From: Afipia sp.
GTDB taxonomy: Bacteria; Pseudomonadota; Alphaproteobacteria; Rhizobiales; Xanthobacteraceae
Length of the DNA stretch: 50,009 nt
Direction: 5' to 3'
Assembly (NCBI GenBank): GCA_017308495.1
Contig: JAFKES010000138.1
Coordinates: forward strand, 1 to 50,009
Each line of letters begins with the position of its first letter. The first letter of the stretch is position 1. Of the stretch, positions 43,199 to 50,009 are shown piece by piece. Below the pieces are notes generated by a model, which did no database searches, was not told the origin of the DNA, and was given only the letters and a program-made list of their open reading frames with translations. The position numbers and the translations under genes are program-made.

Positions 43199-45262
43199 GT
43201 GACGACTCTGCTCATCGACAACTATGACTCGTTTACGTACAACCTGTTTCAGGATTTGACCAAGCTGACAGGAAGTCCTCCGATCGTCATCAGGAATGAC
43301 GAGATCGGGTGGGATGAACTTTGCGAACTCGAATTCGACAGCATCGTCATTTCGCCGGGGCCCGGGCGACCTGAAAACCCGCAGGATTTCGGCATTTGCC
43401 GGCGCGCGATCCTTGAAGCCACCGTTCCGATTCTCGGCGTCTGCCTGGGACATCAGGGCATCGCGCATGCCTTCGGCGGACGCATCGTATCGGCAGAGCC
43501 GATGCACGGCCGCGAAAGCAAAGTGTATCACGATGCCGGTGGGCTGTTCCGCGATATTCCCACGCCCTTTTCGGCCGTGCGCTATCACTCGCTCATTGTC
43601 GATGGCGATTTGCCGAGTTGCTTGATCGCCAATGCCTGGACGCAGGACGGCGTGTTGATGGCTCTTCAGCACCGCACCAGGCCGATCTGGGGCGTCCAGT
43701 TTCATCCGGAATCGATCTGCTCCGAACACGGTGCCACTCTGCTGCGCAATTTTCTCGATCTGGCAAAGTCGGCGCGCTCCCTTGAGCGGGACATGCCGCG
43801 CAAGACGACCTCTCTTCGGGCGCCCGAAGCAGCGCCCCGCCCGCTGGCCTATCGCCGCCTGCCGCGTCTGATCGATCCCGAGGCCGTGTTCCACGAGTTA
43901 TACGCTGCCGAGACGCATGCCTTCTGGCTCGACTCGGCGCTCGTCAGCGAAGGGTTTTCGCGGTTCTCGTTCATGGGGGATGCATCGGGACCGCAGGGGG
44001 CGGTGCTGTCCTATCGCAGTTCGTCGCGCCGCCTCGACATCACGGACCGCTCCGGAACGCGCAGCCTGAACGAGAGCATCTTCGATTTCATCAAGGCGCG
44101 AACGGGGCCACGGTTCAGATCGGATGCGGACCTTCCGTTCGATTTTCGCGGCGGGTACGTCGGCTATTTCGGTTACGAACTGAAACAGGAATGCGGCGGC
44201 GATGCCGCGCACGAATCGCCGTTCCCCGATGCGGTTTTGCTTTCGGCCGGGCGCTTCATCGCGTTCGATCATCTCAAGCATGAAACCTATCTCGTGAGCA
44301 CCGATGAGGACGGCGAGGAGGGGGATGCATGGCTGCGCGAAACCGAGGCGCGGCTCGAACGCCTTACGCCATTGCCGGAACCGTTGTCCGGGCCGTTGCC
44401 GAATCCGCTGCCTGAACTGGCCGGTGATGCCGGGGGCTTCACGCTCCGCCACAATCGATCGGCCTACATCGACCGCATCCAGCTTGCGATGAACGAGATC
44501 AGAGCGGGCGAAAGCTATGAAGTCTGCCTCACCAACACGTTGACGTTGGATGCGGGCCTCGACGCGTTCAGGCTCTATCGCATCCTGCGCCGTATCAATC
44601 AGGCGCCTCACGCCGCATTTCTCAAGCTGGGCGATCTGACGGTGGTCAGTTCTTCGCCCGAGCGGTTCTTGCGGGTCGATCGCAGCGGTCGCGTGCAGGC
44701 CAAGCCGATCAAGGGCACAGTGCGGCGCGCCGTCGATCCGGCGGAAGACGCGGCGCTGGCGGCATGGCTTCGCGCGGACGAGAAAAGCCGGGCGGAAAAT
44801 CTGATGATCGTCGATCTGCTGCGCAACGATATCGGCCGTGTCTGCGAGGCCGGGAGTGTCCGCGTCCCGCGGCTGATGGAGATCGAGAGCTATGCAACCG
44901 TTCACCAGCTGGTGAGCACGGTCGAGGGACAACTGCCGGACCAGGTGCATGTGATCGATTGCATCAAGTCCTGCTTTCCCGGTGGCTCGATGGTCGGCGC
45001 GCCGAAGATCAGAACCATGCAGATCATTGATCGGCTGGAGGGGGAGGCGCGCGGCATCTATTCCGGTGCGATCGGATATATCGGTGTGGACGGAGCGACC
45101 GATCTCAGCATCGTCATCCGGACCATCGTCGCGACGGACGACCGCCTCTCGATCGGCGTCGGCGGCGCCATCGTCGCGTTGTCTGACCCTGACGAAGAGT
45201 TCGAGGAAACCATGCTGAAGGCAAGGTCGCTTCTGCACGCCATCGCGCTCGCGTCGGAATAG
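43199..45262 (+). CDS. pabAB: Fused aminodeoxychorismate synthase PabA-PabB
   Basis: 687 residues from a GTG with GAGGAA upstream. The amidotransferase part (residues 1-190) has VCLGHQG with the catalytic Cys82 and the FHPES histidine/glutamate. The synthase part (from about 220) ends in a chorismate-binding domain. The motif PIKGT at about residue 503 has the lysine typical of PabB, where anthranilate synthases have alanine. It makes aminodeoxychorismate from chorismate and glutamine, the p-aminobenzoate branch of folate synthesis. Confidence 0.93.
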   Translation: MTTLLIDNYDSFTYNLFQDLTKLTGSPPIVIRNDEIGWDELCELEFDSIVISPGPGRPENPQDFGICRRAILEATVPILGVCLGHQGIAHAFGGRIVSAEPMHGRESKVYHDAGGLFRDIPTPFSAVRYHSLIVDGDLPSCLIANAWTQDGVLMALQHRTRPIWGVQFHPESICSEHGATLLRNFLDLAKSARSLERDMPRKTTSLRAPEAAPRPLAYRRLPRLIDPEAVFHELYAAETHAFWLDSALVSEGFSRFSFMGDASGPQGAVLSYRSSSRRLDITDRSGTRSLNESIFDFIKARTGPRFRSDADLPFDFRGGYVGYFGYELKQECGGDAAHESPFPDAVLLSAGRFIAFDHLKHETYLVSTDEDGEEGDAWLRETEARLERLTPLPEPLSGPLPNPLPELAGDAGGFTLRHNRSAYIDRIQLAMNEIRAGESYEVCLTNTLTLDAGLDAFRLYRILRRINQAPHAAFLKLGDLTVVSSSPERFLRVDRSGRVQAKPIKGTVRRAVDPAEDAALAAWLRADEKSRAENLMIVDLLRNDIGRVCEAGSVRVPRLMEIESYATVHQLVSTVEGQLPDQVHVIDCIKSCFPGGSMVGAPKIRTMQIIDRLEGEARGIYSGAIGYIGVDGATDLSIVIRTIVATDDRLSIGVGGAIVALSDPDEEFEETMLKARSLLHAIALASE

Positions 45263-45456
45263 GTTCTGGGGCGTTTCCATCCGAATGGCCGCCGTGCTGG
45301 GCCGATTCCGCCCGCCGGCAATGTCCGAAACCTGTTCAAGCCGTCGCAAAGGTGCGATGAGCGCTGCAGGGACGCGTGGTTAAGTCCGATTCGTCCGGCC
45401 ATGGCTGTCCCGGCCGGGCGGAGTCCGCGCCGCCCGCCCACCTCTTGGAGATCTCG

Positions 45457-46266
45457 ATGGATTTCTTCGCCCACCTCGCCGCCCGCAGCGTGCCGGCCTT
45501 CATTGCCGTTCTCTTCATCGGATTGTTCATCGCCCGCGAGATCGGTCTCTGGCTCGGGCGGCGTCATGCCGCCGATGACGCGACGGTGCCGGACGGGGTC
45601 GGCCTTGTCGTGGGCAGCATGCTCGGTCTGCTCGCTTTCGTGCTGGCGCTGACGCTGTCGTCTTCCTCGGGGCGTTTCCAGGAACGGCGTCAGAACACCC
45701 TGAGCGAGGCCAGCGCCATCAGTTCGGCGGTGTCGCGCGCGCAGTCGGTGACCGATCCGCGCGGGCAGGAGATCGTGCGCAAGCTGGCCGACTATACGCG
45801 GGTCAGGATGGCGTTCGTCGAGGCGCCGCCCGATCCCGTCCAATTGGCCGAGATCGAGCGGCGCAGCGCTGCGCTGCAGGCGGAGATACGCCGCATCGCC
45901 GTGGCCATCGTGCAGACGCAGCCGAATTCGTTCACGGTGTCGCTGCTGAACTATCTCGACACGGCTTTCGGGGCGGCGACCTCGATCCGCTTCGCCTTTT
46001 CCACGCGGATGATGCCGCAACTGTTCTGGCTGCTGCTCGGCATGGCGGCGATTTCGGTCGGCGGCATGGGCTATCAGACCGGCTTGCGCAAACAGACGCT
46101 GCGCAAGTTCTCGCTGCTCATCATCGTGATGTGGACCGCGGTCATCACCGAGATTCTCGATCTCGGAACCCCGCGTATCGGCACCATCAGCAACAGCACC
46201 GCGGTGTATCAATGGGTGCTGGATGAGATCGCGAGCGCCCTGCCGCCGCCAGTCGCTCCGCGATAA
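45457..46266 (+). CDS. DUF4239 (bestrophin-like) membrane protein
   Basis: 269 residues with four hydrophobic segments (about 10-32, 50-68, 187-207 and 216-236). A helical, charged middle part (RFQERRQNTLSEASAISSAV) is typical of DUF4239 proteins, which are distantly bestrophin-like. No function is assigned. The ATG at 45457 has TTGGAGAT upstream. It marks the return to ordinary chromosome. Confidence 0.82.
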   Translation: MDFFAHLAARSVPAFIAVLFIGLFIAREIGLWLGRRHAADDATVPDGVGLVVGSMLGLLAFVLALTLSSSSGRFQERRQNTLSEASAISSAVSRAQSVTDPRGQEIVRKLADYTRVRMAFVEAPPDPVQLAEIERRSAALQAEIRRIAVAIVQTQPNSFTVSLLNYLDTAFGAATSIRFAFSTRMMPQLFWLLLGMAAISVGGMGYQTGLRKQTLRKFSLLIIVMWTAVITEILDLGTPRIGTISNSTAVYQWVLDEIASALPPPVAPR

Positions 46267-46281
46267 ACCGCCCGGCCGGCG

Positions 46282-47214
46282 TCAGGACAGCTGCGACTCG
46301 TAGGCTTTCAGATGCGTATAGACGACGCGCAGCAGCGGCACGTCGAGCGCCCCGCTGCTGTTGGTTTCGGCGCGCTGGATCAGGTCGCCGATGATCTGGT
46401 CCGCCTCGATCCGCGCGTGGCTACGGATGTCGCGCAGCATCGATGCGGTGAGGGGAGAGCTGGGCGCGAACAGCATCGTGCCGGTGCGCTCGAGAAATTC
46501 CGGGCGCGGAGCGTGTCCCTCGGCTGCGGCGACGGAGGCGATCTCCGCGCGCAGCGCGCGGATGAAATCCGCGCCGCCCGGCGCGGCGGTGATGTGCCCG
46601 GCCGGCGCGCGCATCAGCGACGTGCTGCCCGCGAGGGTAGCGAGAAACACCCACTTCTCGTACATGTCCTGAATGATGTCGGCGCTGGCCCGGACGTCGA
46701 ACCGCGCGCCCTGCAGGGTGGCCTCGATGCGCCGGGCGCGGTCGCCCTTTGGGCCGCCGCGTTCGCCGAACGACATCGCATGCATCGGGGCGAGATGATG
46801 GATCACGCCCTCGGGGTCCACTGTCGCGGCGATCTGGCACTGGCCGCCCATGACGCAGCCGATACCGAATTTCGCGTCGAGCACGTCGAGATGCCGCATG
46901 CCGTTGAGGAAGGGAATGATCGCGGTGTCCGGCCCCACCGCCGGAGCGAAATCGGCGATGGCGTTGTCGAGGTCGTAGGCCTTGCAGCTCAGGATGATGA
47001 CGTCGAACGGGGTCGTGAGCGTCGCCGCGCTCACCGTCGGCGGATTTTGCAGGGTCACGTCGCCGGCCGGGCTCTTGATGGTGAGGCCATTCTTCGCCAG
47101 CAGCTCGGCGCGGCGCGGTCGCACCAGAAAGGTGACGTCGCGGCCGGCCTCGAGTAGCCGGCCGCCGAAATAGCCGCCGGTCGCGCCGGCACCGATCACG
47201 AGAATGCGCATCAT
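46282..47214 (-). CDS. Ketopantoate-reductase-like protein
   Basis: 310 residues. The N-terminal Rossmann loop ILVIGAGATGGYFGG, CKAYDLDNAI and the LNGMRH region are as in PanE/ApbA, with a helical C-terminal domain (MYEKWVFLATLAG). Many such proteins reduce other 2-keto acids. The start may also be GTG 47223. It lies over 10 kb from the PanB-fold genes and on the other strand, so I do not link it to them firmly. Confidence 0.83.
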   Translation of the reverse strand: MMRILVIGAGATGGYFGGRLLEAGRDVTFLVRPRRAELLAKNGLTIKSPAGDVTLQNPPTVSAATLTTPFDVIILSCKAYDLDNAIADFAPAVGPDTAIIPFLNGMRHLDVLDAKFGIGCVMGGQCQIAATVDPEGVIHHLAPMHAMSFGERGGPKGDRARRIEATLQGARFDVRASADIIQDMYEKWVFLATLAGSTSLMRAPAGHITAAPGGADFIRALRAEIASVAAAEGHAPRPEFLERTGTMLFAPSSPLTASMLRDIRSHARIEADQIIGDLIQRAETNSSGALDVPLLRVVYTHLKAYESQLS

Positions 47215-47386
47215 CCGATCCACTTCGTTGGAGGGTCGCGATGCGGTCCGGACCTTCGGGACGGGTCCGTCGGATCACACCACGCGACCGGGAGGTGAGG
47301 AGACGCGATCTTCGCCCGAATGCGACGGCCGGTGCAAGCGGAGCAGGACCGGCAGCGCGCCGGTCAGCCATGCATGCGGGGGCCGC

Positions 47387-48124
47387 TCACCACTTCTCGC
47401 CGAACGGGCGGATTTCCATCTCGAAGGTCCAGGCGCTGCGCGGCTGCTGGTAGAGTTGCCAGTACGAGTCCGCCACCGCCGACGGCGGCATCAGCAGGTC
47501 CGGATTGTCGAGCGCGTTCGGTCCCAGCGCCTCGATGCGACGCTGGCGCACCCATTCGGTGTCGACGCCGGAATCGATGATGAGATGTGCGACATGGATG
47601 TTTTTCGGCCCCAGTTCGCGGGCCATCGCCTGCGCCACCGCGCGCAGGCCGAACTTGGCGCTGGCGAAGGCGGCAAAGCCGCTGCCGCCGCGCAGGCTGG
47701 CGGTGGCGCCGGTGAAGAAGATATGGCCCTGGCCTCGCGGCAGCATCAGGCGCGCCGCCTCGCGCCCGGCGAGGAAGCCGGAATAGCAGGCCATCTCCCA
47801 CACCTTGCGGAACACGCGCTCGGTGGTGTCGAGGATCGGGAAGTTGACGTTGGCGCCGATGTTGAAGATGCAGACGTCGAGCGGCGCATGGTTGTCGGCC
47901 TCGTTGAGGAACGAGACGATCTCCTCCTCCTTGCGGGCGTCGAGCGAGCGCGCGTGAATCTCGCCGCCCATGGCCTCGATCTCCTTCACCAGCGGGGCGA
48001 GCTTGTCGCCGTTGCGCCGTCCGGCGAAGACGGTGAAGCCTTCGGCGGCGAATTTCTTGGCGATCTCGCCGCCGATATAGTCGCCGGCGCCGATCACCGC
48101 CGCAGTTGCGTTTCGTTTGGCCAT
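47387..48124 (-). CDS. Atypical SDR-family protein with Tyr to Phe change
   Basis: 245 residues. The cofactor loop is AVIGAGDYIGGE and FNIGAN stands where NNAG is usual. The active-site YxxxK is FASAK, so the catalytic tyrosine is replaced by phenylalanine, while the Ser/Thr region (FFTGATASLRGG) and the lysine remain. It is either a non-classical enzyme or a binding protein. It may form a unit with the downstream PanE-like gene. Confidence 0.8.
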   Translation of the reverse strand: MAKRNATAAVIGAGDYIGGEIAKKFAAEGFTVFAGRRNGDKLAPLVKEIEAMGGEIHARSLDARKEEEIVSFLNEADNHAPLDVCIFNIGANVNFPILDTTERVFRKVWEMACYSGFLAGREAARLMLPRGQGHIFFTGATASLRGGSGFAAFASAKFGLRAVAQAMARELGPKNIHVAHLIIDSGVDTEWVRQRRIEALGPNALDNPDLLMPPSAVADSYWQLYQQPRSAWTFEMEIRPFGEKW

Positions 48125-48204
48125 GAGCGTCTCCTTTTCATCGGCGATTGCCGGGAGGATGATGGCGCGGCGGATAGAGTGGCCGCCGCGCGGTTGAAGT
48201 CAAT

Positions 48205-49425
48205 TCACTTCGCGGCTTTCGCCTCGTCGCTGATCAGTTCGCCGAACAGGTCCCAGCCCTTGCCATTCCAGCGCTGCAGATGGAGCTGGGTGTACATCTG
48301 GTTGTTGGTCGGTCCGGTATTGACGGTGATGCCGGGCAGCGCCATCGGCAGCGCCAGGTTCTGGATGTTGCGGGTCTGCTTGAGAATGTTGGCGCGCGAC
48401 AGGTCGTTGCCGCATTGCTTGAGCACCTGCGCCAGCACGACGCCCTGATGTACGCCGGTGAAGTAGTTGCTTTCGGCGAGATCGGCGCCGGGCATGTATT
48501 TCTCCATGAAGGCGCGATACTGCTTCACCCCGGCATCGTTGGTCCATTTCGGATCGTCCGGGTCCTTGCGATAGGTTGCGGTCACCACGCCCTTCGAGAT
48601 GTCGAGGCCAGCGGGGGTGAGAACCGACGCGATCGAGCTTGACACCAGGTTGGTGATGAACAGCGGCTTCCATCCGGATTCGTGAGTCTTGCGGATGGCC
48701 TGCGCGGCGAATTTCGGTGTCCCGGCGAACAGCAGCACCTCCGCGCCCGAACTCTTCAGCGCCACGATCTGCGAATCGATGGTCGGCTGGCTGACCTCGT
48801 AGCTGCTGGTCACCACCTTCCTGTCGAAGGATTCGCCGAGTTCCGTCTTGAAGCCGTCGATGAAGTCTTTCCCCAGGTCGTCGTGCTGATAGAGGATCGC
48901 GATTTTGGCGTTCGGTTTTTCCCGGGCGAGATATCGCGCATAGGCACGCGCCTCGGTGCCGTAGCTCGGCAGCCCCGTGGTGATGAAGGGATACTCCTTG
49001 ACGTTGGTGAAGCGGGTGGCGCCGCTGACGACAAACGCCTGGGGGATCTTCTTGGCGGCGAGATATTTGGCGATGGCGAGGTTGCTCGGGGTGCCGAGGG
49101 TCGAGAACATGAAGGCGACCTCGTCGGATTCGACCAGCCTGCGGGTCTGTTCCACGGCCTTCGGTGGGCTGTAGGCGTCGTCGAGCGCGATCAGGTTGAT
49201 CTTGCGGCCGTTGACGCCGCCCTGATCGTTGACCATGGCGACGTAGGCGATCAGCGCCTTGCCGACTGCGCCGAGCGCCGAGGCCGGGCCGCTGAACGGG
49301 AACACCGCGCCGATCTTGATCTCCGTGGCGGTGACGCCGGGAGTGTCGGACGCGCCGGCGGGCGCGGCGAGCGCGGCCGCCAGCAGGCCGGCCAGCGTGG
49401 CTTTCAGTGCGGTTCTCCTGTGCAA
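48205..49425 (-). CDS. Branched-chain-amino-acid-type ABC substrate-binding protein
   Basis: 406 residues from a TTG with GGGGAG five bases upstream. A signal peptide (TALKATLAGLLAAALAAPAG) is followed by a type I periplasmic fold: EIKIGAVFPFSGPASALG, VNDQGGVNGRKINLI and YTQLHLQRWNGKGW. Such LivK-like proteins bind amino acids, amides, aromatic acids and others. No permease or ATPase genes are in the window beside it. A 17-bp palindrome precedes it. Confidence 0.9.
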   Translation of the reverse strand: MHRRTALKATLAGLLAAALAAPAGASDTPGVTATEIKIGAVFPFSGPASALGAVGKALIAYVAMVNDQGGVNGRKINLIALDDAYSPPKAVEQTRRLVESDEVAFMFSTLGTPSNLAIAKYLAAKKIPQAFVVSGATRFTNVKEYPFITTGLPSYGTEARAYARYLAREKPNAKIAILYQHDDLGKDFIDGFKTELGESFDRKVVTSSYEVSQPTIDSQIVALKSSGAEVLLFAGTPKFAAQAIRKTHESGWKPLFITNLVSSSIASVLTPAGLDISKGVVTATYRKDPDDPKWTNDAGVKQYRAFMEKYMPGADLAESNYFTGVHQGVVLAQVLKQCGNDLSRANILKQTRNIQNLALPMALPGITVNTGPTNNQMYTQLHLQRWNGKGWDLFGELISDEAKAAK

Positions 49426-49549
49426 TTCAGTCTCCCCTTGGATTGGCGTTCTGATTTTGGCCCCGGTGCCGGCGGCCGGATGGCCGGGCGTCCGGCTGCT
49501 CGGCGCGGACTGCGGGAACACGGTTGTTGCGTCCCACCTCTATCGGTAT

Positions 49550-49566
49550 AGTTCTATTTTAGAACT
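49550..49566. promoter_or_regulatory. Palindromic operator upstream of the LivK-like gene
   Basis: AGTTCTA and TAGAACT are perfect arms around TTT, in an A+T-rich patch 125 bp before the start of the binding-protein gene on the - strand. The shape fits a TetR- or GntR-type operator. The regulator is not in the window. Confidence 0.5.
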
Positions 49567-49690
49567 GTCAATGCCGACGCGTCCGCGACACATTGTCCTT
49601 ACGCAGGGCATGTCTGGAAACCATCACGGCTGTGGTGATGGGGTATTCAATACTGAATTGGAATGGACGTGCGAGAGGCCGGCGACGCGC

Positions 49691-50009
49691 CTAATACCCC
49701 GCGGCGTCGGCGCCGCGGGTGCGCGGATCGGCGGCGCCAAGCAGACGGTCGGGCGTGAGCGCGATGGAATTGGCCGAGGTCTGGCCGAGTGGCATCGCCA
49801 CGCGATGGCCGCGGGCGCGCAGCGCCGCCAGCGTGGTCTCTGGAAAACCCTGTTCGACGCGCACCTCGTCCGGCAGCCATTGATGATGCAGCCGCGGCGC
49901 GGCCACTGCGGCGGCGACATTCATGTCGAAATCGATGGTGTTGAGGATCACCTGGATCACCGCCGAGATGATGCGGCTGCCGCCGGGCGAGCCGGTGATC
50001 AGCACCGGC
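49691..50009 (-). CDS. ggt: Gamma-glutamyltransferase, C-terminal part
   Basis: Only the C-terminal 106 or so residues are in the window; the start lies beyond the right edge. GSPGGSRIISAVIQVILNTI is the small-subunit signature, followed by APRLHHQWLPDEV and LGAADPRTRGADAAGY at the end. It cleaves gamma-glutamyl bonds such as in glutathione in the periplasm. The processing threonine is outside the window. Confidence 0.85.
   Translation of the reverse strand, partial: PVLITGSPGGSRIISAVIQVILNTIDFDMNVAAAVAAPRLHHQWLPDEVRVEQGFPETTLAALRARGHRVAMPLGQTSANSIALTPDRLLGAADPRTRGADAAGY

Noticed and set aside
46282-47214. Link of the PanE-like reductase to the PanB-fold proteins as a pantothenate pathway
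   Set aside because: Far from the BMC operon, on the other strand, no shared control elements; PanE-like proteins often act on other keto acids.

Overview
The window is high-GC DNA from an alphaproteobacterium, most likely the Bradyrhizobiaceae/Nitrobacteraceae group (Bradyrhizobium, Rhodopseudomonas, Afipia and relatives). This rests on gene order and family content: tlpA-argH-lptM-lysA-TIGR02302, a CpdR-type regulator beside an MJ0042 zinc-ribbon protein, ftsEX, a SAM-II riboswitch before metX-metW, and DUF1236 and DUF2125 proteins. No taxonomic search was possible. No rRNA, tRNA, insertion sequence, integrase or CRISPR array was seen.

Layout. 1-24.8 kb is mostly chromosomal housekeeping: arginine and lysine synthesis, a low-complexity membrane protein, an SDR, CpdR, FtsE/FtsX, YdcF, PlsC, ChaC, a three-gene tyrosine/histidine-type block (chorismate mutase, hisC, tyrC), SAM-II-metX-metW, a secreted CHAP protein, a MOSC protein, ClpB and small accessory proteins. 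45.4-50 kb is again ordinary: a DUF4239 membrane protein, a ketopantoate-reductase-like protein, an atypical SDR, a branched-chain-amino-acid-type binding protein and the end of a gamma-glutamyltransferase.

The interesting part is 25.0-45.3 kb, a bacterial microcompartment (BMC) locus embedded in folate and one-carbon genes. Its core (+ strand, 29.5-35.4 kb) encodes a KPHMT-like (PanB-fold) protein, one BMC-H, one BMC-T and one BMC-P shell protein, a CoA-acylating aldehyde dehydrogenase with a C-terminal encapsulation-type helix, two small EutQ-N-terminal-like proteins, a FolB-type dihydroneopterin aldolase and a second PanB-fold protein. Divergent from it lie a third PanB-fold gene and a fused MetF/MetV-like gene, then a LysR regulator and a thymidylate synthase. 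Downstream are a sulfatase, a DUF202 pair, a nitrate/sulfonate/taurine-type ABC importer, an aminodeoxychorismate-lyase-type enzyme and a fused PabA-PabB.

None of the classical BMC signature enzymes is present (diol dehydratase, ethanolamine lyase, glycyl-radical enzyme, RuBisCO, deoxyribose-phosphate aldolase). The only candidates to make the aldehyde are the PanB-fold proteins, which have replaced key metal-site residues, and FolB, whose reaction releases glycolaldehyde. The divergent BMC promoter and the promoter of the ABC importer about 10 kb away share two dyad elements at identical spacing. This suggests one regulon, probably under the local LysR protein, in which the importer feeds the compartment. 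I infer a previously uncharacterised metabolosome tied to folate/C1 chemistry; its substrate cannot be read from sequence alone.
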